DNA of 64,000 nt, taken from NCBI GenBank assembly GCA_030737835.1, contig CM060857.1, positions 5,644,746-5,708,745 on the forward strand. Direction: 5' to 3'. The stretch's first letter is position 1. Every line of letters begins with the position of its first letter. Under the pieces are notes generated by a model. It was not told the DNA's origin. It was given only the letters and a program-made list of their open reading frames with translations, and ran no database searches. Shown here one piece after another: positions 9,528 to 22,739 of this stretch. A program made the position numbers and the translations under genes. The DNA is from Acorus gramineus (Eukaryota; Streptophyta; Magnoliopsida; Acorales; Acoraceae).

Positions 9528-12479
9528 TGTCACGCCCCAGGGCCGGCCGACCCTGGGACGTGGCAAGTGTATATATGATATCAGTAAAAGAAGTTCAATA
9601 ATATACTCACACAACAACTAAAATGACAACAAAGACAACAAAGCAGGGCTGACATGATATATACACCAATAGCGGAAGCTAAAAGACTGAATCTGTAATC
9701 CAAAACATATTACAGACTCGATACATAATCAACTGTCCTATGAGAGCCAATATATACAAAGACATCCAAATACAATACAAACGCGTGCCCAAGCACGGAA
9801 TATAATACATACAATCACAAGGGATGCTGATAGCCTCTGATACTCGTGGGACGTTGCGCTACTCCGCTACTGATGAAGTCCCTCGGGGAGCTCTTCCTCC
9901 AGATCCTACTCAGATGACACTGGAGAAAATAATATGCGAGGGGTGAGCCACACGCTCAGTGAACAGCACAACCCATGCCCCACAATTTATATTAACCACC
10001 AGAATATTAACCCACAATCACATTATTAAAAGCCACAAAATGGCAACAGCTATACAGGCCAGGGGGTCGCTATCGCCAACCCACTACACCCTCACCCTCA
10101 CCCCTCAATATGGTGACATAGGATATTGGGACTGACTAGCCTGATAAACATCCATACAAATCCATACACCCTCACCCTCACCCCTCAATAGGTGACATAG
10201 GATATTGGGAGTAACAATCCAGTGGGTCGCTACATCGCCAACCCACTACACCCTCACCCTCACCTCTCAATAGGTGACATAGGATATTGGGACTGACTAG
10301 GCTGATGGTTGCCCTTGGTCCACCGATAGTCTCTCCCCCACTCCGTAGGCTGTTTGGCCACTCCCACATTCAGCACAGTCCGAGTCCAAGATCAGGAGGT
10401 GCCTACTGATGGGAGCCCCTGCACGGGACAGCCTTTCCAACGCCGGGGTAGTCTCTAAAGGATCCAACGAAGGGAACAGATCAGCCTATCCATCGCATAT
10501 GATCCACTCGGATCCGCTGACAAACACATCTCTACAACTCTAATGTCATGAATTCCTCAGAATTCCTCCAGGGCGCATAACCAAGATGCGGGGAACATGT
10601 ATAATAATAATAATAACAGGGGTATAATATTATTGGGAAAGAAACCTTGGGAGGGCAGCGTGAGGTCCCGATATAGGACATCCCGACAACCAAACAAGGA
10701 ACACGGAGTACCCTAGCACGGGTCTCAATGTTGACCTCGCAAGGCCCCTCCCTATAATATTATCTAAGGCATGCAATTAAACATATTCTAGCATTTAATT
10801 TAACAAATTAAACTAATAGGACACATGCATAGGCTGAGGCTTCCTAGCATGATAACAAAGTGACAGGATGCACGGCTCTTACACAACCTAAGGGTGCAAG
10901 TCCCTAATATACAAGTCTAGGGTGGCATGCATTCTACATTTTTCATGCTTGCATGGATTTCACGTTACAACAAGTTAATATAATCCATGGTGCCCCAGGG
11001 GAGGACGGTACATGCCCAAGTGCGTATACGCCTCTCTACTGGGTTGGATTGTCCCACTCACCGGTAATCGGGTCGTCGCGCGACCATCTGTCAAGATCTG
11101 CAAGACAAGCATTAAATTGGTGAGTAAAATCCACAAATAAATCCAAAAATACCTAAAAATACACAACACTCGGACAAGCGTACATACGGGCTGTACGCAC
11201 GCGAGCCCGAGCACCCCAACTCATTCCCGAACTCCCGGGCAGCCGCACGCACGGCCACATGCCCCGGGCGCACAGCCGAGCCCTGGCCCGCGCCCCCAGA
11301 CGCCCTGCCGAGCCCAGCCCGCACGCCCGGACACCCTGCCGAGACCTCCCGGGTGCACCGCGCGCTCACTGCGCCCCAGCGCAGCAACCCGCGCGCACAC
11401 CCGCACACCCTGCGCGCCATCGCCTCGCTCCGCGCGCACCACCGGCTCGACCAGCCCCGGGTGCACCCGCGCGCACTGCGCCCCAGTGCAGCGCCCCGCA
11501 CGTGCGTCCGCCTACCAGCCTGAGCACCGCCTGCCTGCTGCCCGAGCTGCTGCCTGCGCTGCCCTGCCTACCCGGGACAGCCCACCACCCTGCCCGAGCC
11601 ACTCCACCACCACCCACCGGCCACCAACGGCCACCAACAGCCACCCACAGCCACCCCAACTCAAAAACATCATCCTATCAAGCATCTAAACAAAAAATGA
11701 AGGAAAGAAAGCCTTACCCAAGGAAGGAAAGGAAGGGAAGGGGAGTTCGGTTGCTCTCCGCGCACCGAAACGCTTCTCCAAAGGCCTCCACCACCAAGCA
11801 CTCCTTCCACCCTCAAAGGGGCTGAAATTAGAGGAGAAAAGAAGGGATTAGAGGGGGTCAAACTCGTCGAAACTCGAATCCGAGACCACCCATGGATAGA
11901 TCGGGATGAGATCTAACCTTTCTCTTCTTTGTGTTTTTTATTTCAAGCACCCTAGGTGGCTCAAACTCAAGAAAAAGAGAGAGGGGGAGAGAGAAATCAA
12001 GTGGAGAAGAAGATGAATAGTGGGGAGATATTTTAGATTCCACTTATATATAATCCACTCACTTAGATTAGCCTAACTAGGTTTAATTAGGGCTAAGAAA
12101 GGATTAGTGAGGGTTTAAGTGAGTTTTGACTTGGGTCAACTCAACCACAAATAAAAACAAAAGGGGTTGACCAAGTCTATGGGCCCACTTTGACCAAGTC
12201 AACTCTCCCAATGACTTCTCGCTCGGTCAAAACCCGGATACGCCCTGGAACTGCGAAATTCTGAAACGTTACCGGAATTCGACGAAATTTTTGTGAGCAG
12301 CTTGGAATGGCACCAGGACACATAATAGACAGTTATATTTTCAATCAGAGCCCTCAATCTCAGGGCGATAGCTAACAGCCCGAAATTTTAGCGGTTCCGA
12401 TCGAAAAACGAAAAAAACCGAAAAACTGCTAGAATGTCCCAACGGTTACCAGAAGGTTAAAAGTGACACATATATAACA
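9528..12479 (-). mobile_element. Solo LTR of family A (copy A2), TSD AGACA
   Basis: In plus coordinates it runs from TGTCACGCCCCAGG to TATATAACA. The 5-bp TSD AGACA is present at 9523-9527 and 12480-12484, so no internal region was deleted asymmetrically: this is a clean LTR-LTR recombination product. Minus-strand landmarks are a TATA near 12045, a donor-like GTAAGG at 11717, a GC-rich block at about 11210-11640, an acceptor-like CTTGCAG at 11098, a 36-nt candidate exon at 11062-11097, a donor-like GTGAGT at 11061 and an acceptor-like TTCTCCAG at 9920. Two to three copies of a CCCTCACCCTCACC unit lie at 10075-10310. The leader palindrome is degenerate here. Confidence 0.93.
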
Positions 12480-12484
12480 AGACA

Positions 12485-13139
12485 TTACTCTCACCCCCAT
12501 TCATTCACTTCCCCTTTTATGACAAGATATGAATTAAACTAGTTCTTTTGGGTCAAGTGAAATTTTCAGTCTAAAGGTGAGCCATTTCTTAAACTGCTAC
12601 CACACACTGCACATGAGTCTACTTAAAACCTTGTTCATCTAAAAGTCGGTCTTTGAATGTTATCCTGGCACATTTATGGTGTTCTCAATACATTTTGGTA
12701 ACATGATCAAGCATACAAGAACTTCTAGACTTGGGAACTATCCCCATCGACAAAACCACACAAGGTATCCTTGATATGGCAAACAGTTGATCACCATGAG
12801 TACTTTTAATAACTAGTAAGCATGTGAATAATCTCTCATTGCTGGCATCAAGGTCAAGATAGCACCATGCATCATCAGGTTTGTTTCTCCATAACCCATT
12901 ACCCCCAATTTTGTCACTATTTGGGCCCTTAACAAATTAACAAGGAGAAATAAAAAAAAAAACATGAGCAGGGGCCCAAATGGAGCAGATATGATCATTT
13001 GGTCTAGTCTCTTTAGTTGTTTTGCAGAACATAGGGGAACCAAGAAGAGAATGGATGAATCAATGGTCGTTAAACAAAAAGACAGAACTTGGATGGTCCC
13101 CTAGATGGATGTCGATTCAAACGATTTTTGGTCCAGAAG
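12485..13139. other. Spacer between solo LTRs, nothing recognised
   Basis: No gene, RNA or repeat could be recognised. The stretch is ordinary AT-moderate DNA between two solo LTRs. Confidence 0.4.
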
Positions 13140-13144
13140 AAAGG

Positions 13145-16100
13145 TGTCACGCCCCAGGGCGGCCGTCCCCGGGACGCGGCAAGTGTATATATGATATCAG
13201 TAACAAGAGTTCAATAATATACCACAAACAACAACTAAAAATTACATCACAGATAAAAGCAGGGCTGACATAATATATACACCAAATGCGGAAGCTAAAA
13301 GACTGAGTCTGTAGTCAAAACATACTACAGACTCGATACATAATCATACGTCCTGTGAGAGCCAACATGTCCATATATATACACAAATAAAATCCATACA
13401 ACATCCACTAGGTGCCTAAGCACAGAGATATATACATACAACAGAAAGAAGGGTGCTGATGGCCTCAAAACTCGTGGGACGCGGCGCTACTCCTTTACTG
13501 GTGTAGTCGCTCGGGAAGCTCCTCCCTCAGAGATCACTGACAAAGATAATATGCGAGGGGTGAGCCACACGCTCAGTGAATAGCACAACCCATGCATACA
13601 GTTCATATTAACCACATTTAAATCAAGCCACAATCCGCAAAACAGTATAACCAACTCCAATCCGGGGGTTCGTCACATCGCCGAACCGCCATACCCTTTA
13701 CCCTCACCCTCACCCTCAATAGGTGACCTAGGATGTTGGGACTTAACGGGTTGATAATCATCCATACATAATCCTGTGGGTCGTCGCATCGCCGGCCCAC
13801 CATACCCTCACGCTCACCTCTCAACAAATGACCTAGGCTCTTGGGACTGACTAGGCTGTTGGTCACCCTCGGTCCACCGATAGTCTCTCCCCACTCCGTA
13901 GGTCGTTTGGCCACTTCCACGTTCAGCGCAGTCCTTCACCAAATCAGGAGGCACCTACTGATGGAAGCCCCTGTACGGGACAACCTTTCTAACGCCGGGG
14001 TAGTCTCTACACAGATCCAACGGAGGGAACAGAACAGCCTATCCATCGCATATGATCCACTCGGATCCGCTGACAGCACCTCTCTACAACTCTAATGTCT
14101 TGAATTCCTCTGAATTCCACCAGCGCGCATAACCAGGATGCGGGGAATATAAATAATACATAAAGGGGAAAAGAGACCTTGGGAGGGTAACCTGAGGTCC
14201 CGATGTAGGACATCCGACAACCAAACAAGGAACACGGAGTACCCTAACCCGGGTCTCAATGTTAACCTCGCAAGGCCCCCTATATTCTCAAGGCATGCTA
14301 ATATATATATCGCAGTTTGCATTTAAATAAATAAATCTAACTAATAGGACGCATGCTCAGGTCAGGGCTTTCCTAGCATGATAACGGGGTGACATGATGC
14401 ACGGCTCATGCACAACATCCTAAGGGTGCAAGTCCCTAACATACAAGTCTAGGGTGGCATGCATTCTACACACACAACATGCTTACATGGATTCAAAATA
14501 ACAGTTAATAATCACTATGTACCCCAGGGGAGGACGGTACACGCCCAAAGCATGTAACGCCTCCCAAACTGGGTTGGGTTGTCCCACTCACCGGAACTCG
14601 GGTCGACGCGCGACCGTCCGTCGAGATCTGCAAGACAGGGTATTACTTGGTAAGTATACATCCACAAATATCATTAAATACACAAATAAATACCCCAAAA
14701 CCCCAAAGCAAACACCCAACACCCCCGGCAACCACCCGCACGGCCGGCAACCACCCGCACGGCCACCCGACCGCCCGGGTGCACCGCCGCGCCTCAGCCC
14801 ACGGACCCCGCATGCCTTGCACCGGCCCGCGAGCACCCCGCACGCCCCCGCGCGCGGCGCCTCGCCCCGCACGCACCCCGCGCGCACCTCCGCCACCTCG
14901 CCGCGCCTCGTGCGCACCTCTGCCGCCTCGCCGCGCCTCGCGCGCACCACGGCCGCCTCACCGCGCCCCATGCGCACCACACTGCCTCGCCGCGCCTAGC
15001 ACCCGCGCACCCTGCACGCCCTCCCGCGCACACTGCCCTCGGGCACCACCTCACGCATGCACCACCCCTGCCTGCCAGCACCTCGCGCACGCACCAGCAC
15101 TGCCCGCACGTCTAGCACCCGCGCGACCAGCTCCCCGCGCCCAGACCAGCGCGACCAGCACCTCGCGCGCAGCTCGCCATCAGCTCCTCGCGCACAGCTC
15201 CCTAGCTGGCCTCCAGCTCTCCCCGCGAGCGCCCTGCCAGCCCCTGCGCCTGAGCTGCCCGAGGCCACCAGCCCACACGCCAGCACTGCCAGCCCCTCCA
15301 GCACACCCAGCACGACCAGCTCCTCGCACCAGACCCGCGCACACCCGCTCGCACGCCGCGCGCACGCACGCCCGCGCACGCACGCGCGCACACCCGCTCG
15401 CGCCCAGCCTGTGCGCTGCCTGAGCCGCTGCCGCTGCTGCCTGCTGCTCGGGACAGGGCTTGCCACTGCTCGAGCACCTCCACCCCCACCCAAAGGCCTC
15501 CGACGGCCTCCGACAGCCTCCCACAGCCCCCCGATGGCCACCCACCGCTGCCGACCACCACCCAACCCTAGATCCATCTCCCTAGCATACATCTATGCAA
15601 GAAAAGAGAAGAAAAAGACCTTACCAAGGGGAGGGAGTGAAGTCTGGTTGCTCTCCGCGCGCCGAAACCTTTCCCAACGGTTCTCTTACGCCCCGATCTA
15701 TCACGGCCCTCGAAATGGCCCGAAACAGAGGAGAGAGAGGGGAGGTCGGGGAGGCTAGGATCGCCGGAAACGGGATTTGAAAACACCGGAGTGTAGATCG
15801 GGACCCGATCTACACTTTTCGTGCTTTAGGTTTTTAGGTCTGAGGGGTCTAGGGGGCTTAAAATGGAGAAAAAGAGAGAGAGGAGAGAGAAAAACTCTTT
15901 GGTAGGGATGATGAATAGTAACTCGAAATTTTAGATCCCAACCTTATATAGTGTGCGACTTAAAAACCCAGATACGCCCCGGAACTGCGAAATTTCGGAA
16001 ACGTTGTCGGAATTCAATGAAATTTTCATGAGTGGCTTAAAATGGCACCAGGACACATAATATGCAGTTAGATTTTCAATCGGAGTCCTCTAGCTCAGAC

Positions 16101-16213
16101 GATAGCTAACAGTCCGAAATTATGCGGTTCCGATCGAAAAATGCAAAAATTTTAAAAACTGCTAAAATGCTCCAATGGTTACCAGCAGGCCAAAAAGTGA
16201 CACATATATAACA
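13145..16213 (-). mobile_element. Solo LTR of family A (copy A3), TSD AAAGG
   Basis: The ends are TGTCACGCCCCAGG and TATATAACA, with TSD AAAGG at 13140-13144 and 16214-16218. The 27-bp palindrome is perfect at 15790-15816. On the minus strand the candidate splice signals are a donor at 15624, an acceptor at 14628, a 36-nt exon at 14592-14627, a donor at 14591 and an acceptor at 13537. The GC-rich block occupies about 14710-15570. A TATA-like sequence lies near 15950. Reading frames of 100-260 codons in the GC block have no family resemblance. Confidence 0.93.
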
Positions 16214-16218
16214 AAAGG

Positions 16219-17312
16219 AGAGCAGAACGAGAACACAAATGAGAAAAACTAAACAAGACTGGACACATGCTTCTGAACGAATCCTGGTAGTGAACGTCAA
16301 CTAGAACAATCCTTAAAAGGACTGTCAAGCTGTACAATCTACTTACGAGGCGATCAGTAGTCAAGCCACGTTTAAAGCCCGCGCAGGTATGTCCAATCCC
16401 CTGCATATATGTACATATATATATATCTAAATAAGCATATACATGGTTTGGATTGGTATAGTTCTGCTTTATGAGCATCTTTGAACATTTTGTTGCACAT
16501 ATCTCAAGCAGATTTTGGACACACTTTTCATATTTTGGGCATTTTTGGGTGTTATATTGCATATATCAATCGGTGTCCTGATTTTCTGTGCTTTCTTTGT
16601 GTTTGGGCATCTTTGAGCATTTTATTGCATATATCTTGAGCAGAATTTGGATACATTTTGGGCGTTTCTGGGTGTTATATCACATATATCAATCGATGTC
16701 TTGGTTTCTGCTCTCTCTTTGAGTTTTGAGCATTTTTTTGGGCATCCTATTGCATATATCTCAAAGTGGATTTTGGGCACATTTTTAGATTTTGGGCATC
16801 TATAAGCATTTTATTGCGTATGTCAATAGCATTTCAGTACATTCTCAGGATTTTCATTAGGGCTACGGCACTTAAACCCGGGCATTTTGTCTCTCAGTAC
16901 ATGCAAGCCAGAATTGATTCCCCATAGTCCAATTTTCTTTGAGTTATCAATAAAATGATCCTTCTTCGATTATTCGAAAGTGTTCCCTTTTTATTTTTGT
17001 CATGATATCCCCCTGTTTGCTGAGTTGCAACGCATAGGCACAGGGAATCCAACGCCGGGCTGCAGCACACGAAGGCTAGGAACCCTAACCGAGGGTTGGA
17101 TTACTCATTGACATTTAGATCAAATATTTCTTTCTCCCTTCAAGGATCATTTCATTGATGGATCATAAGAAAATTGCTTCCATGTTTATCTCATGACTTG
17201 TATTTACCAGAAAACAATGCCTGATGGTTAAACCGATCAAAATGAGGTCTCTCTTCTTATCCTCGAATGGTGCTTCAAATTTCACTTGAAACACCATCCG
17301 AGGAGGGGCAAT
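16219..17312 (+). other. Degenerate repeats and 3' end of an LTR element
   Basis: About 16450-16860 holds three to four diverged copies of a roughly 120-bp unit (TTTTGGGCAT, GCATATATC, GAGCATTTTATTGCATA). About 16860-17312 resembles the 3' untranslated end of an LTR retrotransposon and ends in the purine run CCGAGGAGGGGCAAT before a TG at 17313. No coding region could be read. Confidence 0.45.
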
Positions 17313-18700
17313 TGTAGATACCCCATTTTGATCGGTCAGAACTATGAAACACTTATCATTTGTGATATCTTATTTTGTAGGTCTAAACCCCAATGATCTT
17401 CTCCTAGCCAGAATAATCACTTGAGTAGAGAAAGGAAAGAAAAGAAAGCATGACCACACAAGTTCTTAAAGAAAAGCTTAGAGAAGTAGTACCATCGCCC
17501 AGAACGGTCAAGCGTTGGGCTGTTGTACAAGACATTTGAAAGTTTGTCCGGTGACTAAGACAAGCAACCACCCACTCGTCATAGTGGACGACCTTTCATG
17601 GAATTGAGGACCGAGACGAACTTTGGAAGATTGTCATACAAGACAATCTTTCTAAGGATTGTCGACTTCAAGGATCTTTGGGAGGATTGTCAAACTGGAC
17701 AATCCTCAGGGTGATTGTCAAAGTCGACAATCTTTTATGGGTTGTCGACCTAGATGATGGGATGACGGATCGTCGAAAATACTGGGATAAGTTCAGCTCG
17801 AAAAGGATGGCATGGCCTTAGATTTCCGCCTCTCCACCAACGTCAGCCACTTCAGGCGAACGTGGGAGCGTCGTGGGACAATCATTACCTCCCCAAACAG
17901 ATGTTGAGAAGGTGGTGGCTCGTTTGGGCTATAAAAGCGAGGCAATGAGAGGCTTTTTGGGGGGGGGGGAACACTCATCTTTTACTCTCCAAAAAGCCAT
18001 CCCAACCTCCCCTAACCTCCCCATTCGAAACCAGCAGCACCTCACCACCCTCCACCCTCCATTTTCGAGCACCACCACCCCCTACACCAGCAGCCACTCC
18101 AACACTCGTCCACCACCTTCATTCACCACCCAAAACCTACCCTTTCTCTCCCAAAACCACCCATCCGAACCCATCCTTTTTTTTTTTATCACCAACAGCC
18201 CCTCTCAACACTCTCAAGTCTCAACCCTCCATTTTCAAGCACTACCACCCCCTATACCAGCAGCTACACTAAATAATCATCAACCCCTCCTTTATACACC
18301 ACTCAAGTACTTCTCTTTCCCACCAAAAACCACCCATCCAAACCCATCCACTACCACCCAAAGTTAACCACCCTTTCTCATCACTATCATCTATCCCTCA
18401 CCCTCCCTTGCCAAAGAGAAAGAGAGAGCTCATACCTCCCTACCCTCACTTCCCTTTCCTTTTTTTCTTTCTTTTTTTTTACTTAGAGAACTTGTATAAC
18501 ATATCATCTCCTCATAAAACCCTTAAACAAGTTGTAACAAGCTTACTAAATTAAATAAATATAAGTTTAATCAAAGTTGAGAGTGTTGGAATACTTCATT
18601 GGACTATTATCAGTTCTTTTGGAAACTATATGCAGCTGGCGGACGACCCTAACTTGGATTGTCGGTCAGTTGGTCTAGGGACCATTTGAACACTCCCCTT
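17313..18700 (+). mobile_element. LTR-like block of another retroelement, right end undefined
   Basis: It begins TGTAGATACCCCATTTTGATC after a polypurine run, a start shared by many plant LTRs. A TATA box (TATAAAAG) is at 17930-17937, followed by a C-rich leader. About 17640-17765 has repeated GTCGACAATC-like words. A long proline/serine/threonine-rich frame in the leader (17873-18367) is a product of its C-rich composition. No paired LTR, PBS or TSD was found, so the right boundary near 18700 is a guess. Confidence 0.5.
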
Positions 18701-18889
18701 TACAAGTTTGGGTACCTCCCAAGGACTACTAACCCCTTTTGTTTCACTTTGTTTCCTTCATTTGTTGTCTACTGCTTTATATGCTTGTTATTACTTTTTT
18801 ATATACGGTTGATATGCTATTTTTTGTCTCACTTTCTTGTTAATTTAAAATCTGCCACTAATTTTGTTGATTTTTCTTGGAGTTAACCC

Positions 18890-19170
18890 TCGCCAAACAC
18901 CCCCCCCCCGTTCGTCGAACTCGACAATCCACCCATAATTCGTCGATCCCGACAACCCCCCGTAGTTCGTCGAACTCGACAATCCACCAATAGTTTGTCG
19001 CACTCGACAATCCACCCATAGTTCGTTGAACTTGACAACCCCCCTGTAGTTCGTTGAACTCGACGAGCCACCCATAGTTCGTCGATCCCGACAACTCCCC
19101 TGTGGTTCGTCGAGACCGACAATCCCTCCTGGTTCGTTAAACTTGACAACCCTTCCTGGTTCATCAAACC
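18890..19170. repeat. Minisatellite of about 30-bp units (TTCGTCGAACTCGACAA)
   Basis: About nine imperfect tandem units of 28-31 bp contain the inverted core TCGTCGA...TCGACAA followed by CCACCCATAG. Because the unit is near a multiple of three, open frames appear on the minus strand and are spurious. The core resembles the GTCGACAAT words in the LTR block at 17640-17765. Confidence 0.8.
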
Positions 19171-19242
19171 CTATAGTTCACCTCCAGTCTATTGACCAGA
19201 AAGAACACCTTTTTTTGTCCCATTTGCCAATCCTGCACAAAA

Positions 19243-22200
19243 TGTCACGCCCCAGGCGTCCCCGGGACGCGGCAAGTGTATATATGATATCAGTAAAAAC
19301 AGGAGTTCAATAACATACTCACACAACAGCTAAAATGACAACACAACAACAAAAGCAGGGCTGACATGATATATACACCAATTGCGGAAGCTAAAAGACT
19401 GAATCTGTAATCCAAAAACATATTACAGACTCGATACATAATCAACTGTCCTGTGAGAGCCAATATATACAAGACATCCAAATAAAATACAACCACGTGC
19501 CCAAGCACGGAAGATAATACATACAATCCAAAAAGGGGTGCTGATTTCCTCTATAACTCGCGGGACGTGGCGCTACTCCGCTACTGGTGTAGTCTCTCTC
19601 GGGGAGCTCCTCCTTCAAGTCCACCTCAGCGATAACTGGAGAAAAATAATTATGCGAGGGGTGAGCCACACGCTCAGTGAACAGCACAACCCATGCATCA
19701 CAGCTTATATTAACCATAACCAGATATTATTAAACCACAATCACATTACTCAAGCCATAAAATGGCAACAACTCCGCAATCCAGTGGGTCGCTCCTGCCA
19801 ACCCACTATACCCTCACCCTCACCTCTCGATGGGTGACCAAGGATATTGGGACTAATTACACAAAACCAGCGGGTCGCTACCGCCACCCGCTATACCCTC
19901 ACCCTCACCCTCACTGGGTGACCAAGGATATTGGGACTAATTACACAAAACCAGCGGGTCACTACCGCCACCCGCTACACCCTCACCCTCACCCTCACTG
20001 GGTGACCAAGGATGTTGGGACTTAATGGGCGGATAATCATCCATACACAATCCTGTGGGTCGTCGCATCGCCGGCCCACCATACCCTCACCCTCACCTCT
20101 CAACAGGTGACCTAGGCTCTTGGGACTGACTAGGCTGTTGGTCACCCTCGGTCCACCGATAGTCTCTCCCCACTCCGTAGGTCGTTTGGCCACTCCCACG
20201 TTCGGCGCAGTCCTTCCACCAAATCAGGAGGCGCCTACTGATGGAAGCCCCTGCACGGGACAACCTTTCCAACGCCGGGGTAGTTTCTACACGGATCCAA
20301 CGGAGGAAACAGAACAGCCTATCCATCGCATATGATCCACTCGGATCCGCAGACAACACATCATAACAACTCTAATGACCTGAATTCCTCAGAATTCCTC
20401 CAGGGCGCATAACCAAGATGCGGGGAACATGCATAATAGTTATAACAAGGTTGGAATATTAACGGGGAAAGAATCCTTGGGAGGGCAGCGTGAGGTCCCG
20501 ATATAGGACATCCCGACAACCAAACAAGGAACACGGAGTACCCTAGCCCGGGTCTCACCGCTGTCCTCGCGAGGCCCCTCCCCTATGATATTCGCTAAAA
20601 CAGGCTAATAATCACATGCTCGCATTTTATTTAAATAAATAAACTAAATGGGAACATGCATCGGTCGGGGCTTTCCTAGCATGGAAACATGATAACAGGG
20701 TGCATGGCTCTTATACGGGTCCTAAAGGTATAAGTCCCTAGCATACAAATCTAGGGTGGCATGCATACTACAGATTATCATGCTTTCATAGCTTTTCATA
20801 TTAAACAGGTTAATATTTACTATGGTGCCCCAGGGGAGGACGGTACACGCCCAAGTGCATGTAGCGCCTCCCTACTGGGTTGGATCGTCCCACTCACCGG
20901 AGATCGGGTCGTCGCGTGACCGTCCGTCAAGATCTGCAAGATAGGGTAATCAACTGGGTGAGAAACCACACAATTTATACATAGAAATGCACAGAAATAC
21001 CCAAAACTCGGATAAGCATGCATACGGGCTCGAACGCATGCGAGCACGCGCGTACGCACGCGAGTCCGAGTGCCCCGACACCTACCCGAACCCTCGGGCA
21101 GCCATTCGCATGGCCCCCCGCATGCGCACGCACGAATGCGCACGCACGCACACACCCCGGCACCACCGGCGCACTGCCGCGCGCCTGCCCCAGCATGCCC
21201 CAACACGCCCCAGCACACGCACGCACGCGCATGCAAGCGCGCGCGCGCACTGGTTCCCTGCCCAGCGCCCAGGCGCACTGGCCGCGCGCGCGCACTCTCG
21301 CGCGCACGCCCGCGCGCACTCCCGCGCGCACCCCCGCTTGCGCCAGCACCAGCGCGCACCCCCGCGCCCGCTCTGCGCACACCCGCGCACTCACGCGCCC
21401 GCGCCCGCGCGCGTCTGCGCGCCCGCCAGCGCCCGCCTGCGCGCGCGCACGAGCGCAAACGACGCCCAGCTCGCGCCCAGCCCACTCCAAGCTCATTTTA
21501 ACCCTCCCCAACCCCTCACACACTCCCTAACACACCTACCCAACATGCATGACCTTCCCAACACCCCTTTAAGCCAAGAAAACCATGAAAAAGGAGGGGA
21601 GGAGCTCACCTTGGGAGGGAAAAGAAAGGGGGAGGTTCGAGGCCCTTCGCGCACCGAAACGCCACCACCGGAACCACCACCACCACCACCTCTCCTCGGC
21701 CTCTCCTCAGCCTCCTCATGGCAGCAAAAGGGGGGGGGGGGAAGAGATCATGGAAAGGGAGCTTGAGATAGGGGAGAACAAACAACATCAACAACACACA
21801 AGCACAAACCTCTTCTTCCTCCATCACCTCCTCCTCATCTTCTCATTGAATCATTTTATCAAACACATGGTGGGCATGAATGAGAGAAAGAGAGGGCCAA
21901 AAGAATGGTTTTCGACGAGGTGATTTGGGAGGGGAGAGAGAGAGAGGAGATATTTATCAAAATATCTAAGGAAAATTTACTAAGTCGCCCTCCGACTAGA
22001 AATTCTGCGCAAGCTTCACTGGAACAGCCATAACTTCCCCGATACAGCTCCGAATTTCTTGATTCCAAGACTGATGGAAACATAAGAAGATTATCTAGAA
22101 CTTTCATGTTTATGCCATGATCAGATAATCCCTTTACCTAATCCGAAATTAGAGCCGAACATGGAACAGGGATGCTGCCAGAATTTCCATCCCCGGGGTA

Positions 22201-22435
22201 TACTTGGAAAAATACCCATAACTTTTACTACAAGAATCCAGTTGATCTAATTCTACTTCTGTGCGAAAGCTAACTCAAAACTGGACATCTCATAGTAAAC
22301 TCATATTTAAACCTCTTCATCTTGGATTTTAACAGAATCAAATCCAAAAGCCAAATCAGGAATACATAACTTAGGCAAAAAAAATTATGTACCCAAATCT
22401 TCAAACAGAGCGCTCCAAATGACACAGACACAACA
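19243..22435 (-). mobile_element. Solo LTR, mosaic A/B type (copy A4), TSD CAAAA
   Basis: The left end is TGTCACGCCCCAGG as in family A. The right end is GACACAGACACAACA, as in variant B at 53390-53407, not TATATAACA. TSD CAAAA is at 19238-19242 and 22436-22440. The U5 side (to about 21500) matches family A. The U3 side (about 21600-22435) matches variant B. Splice-like signals on the minus strand are a donor GTGAGC at 21609, an acceptor at 20934, a 36-nt exon at 20898-20933, a donor at 20897 and an acceptor at 19636. Four copies of the CCCTCACCCTCACC unit lie at 19784-20110, more than in any other copy. Confidence 0.92.
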
Positions 22436-22440
22436 CAAAA

Positions 22441-22739
22441 AGGTATCTTTCTCTCTCTCTTTGGGTTTGCAGGATCAATCTGAGCTTGAACACCTCAAGG
22501 CACGGCCGGCCGTGATCCTTGAGAGGAGAACCCACATCCCCCGCTGAAGGCGAGTAATAGAAGAACATCCTCTTTTCTTGCTTTTGAGGAAAAGAAAGTG
22601 GCGATCACACCAACGTCCCTGGAAGCGGTCGGGCAACCTTGGACGATCCATCAAGTGGCGATTCGGAGCGCCGTGTGCTTGACGGAACAAAACTTGAAGG
22701 AACCCGTATTCACGACAACACAACGACCACACCGTGTCA
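22441..22739. other. Unassigned sequence next to the Copia remnant
   Basis: No family could be recognised. A pyrimidine run ending in TTTGCAG (about 22450-22473) looks like a splice acceptor on the plus strand, but no exon frame is supported. Confidence 0.3.

Noticed and set aside
9528..12479. The 3-kb units as complete DNA transposons or helitrons
   Set aside because: They start TG and end CA, make 5-bp TSDs, and one copy follows a polypurine tract after a Gypsy polyprotein, so LTRs are the better explanation.
17873..18367. A 164-codon Pro/Ser/Thr-rich frame
   Set aside because: It lies downstream of the LTR TATA in a C-rich leader; no signal peptide or repeat typical of a cell-wall protein could be confirmed.
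18845..19167. Minus-strand frames of 76-94 codons with repeats
   Set aside because: By-product of the 30-bp minisatellite.
20987..21766. Open frames of 259 (plus) and 221 (minus) codons
   Set aside because: GC block of copy A4, same reasoning.
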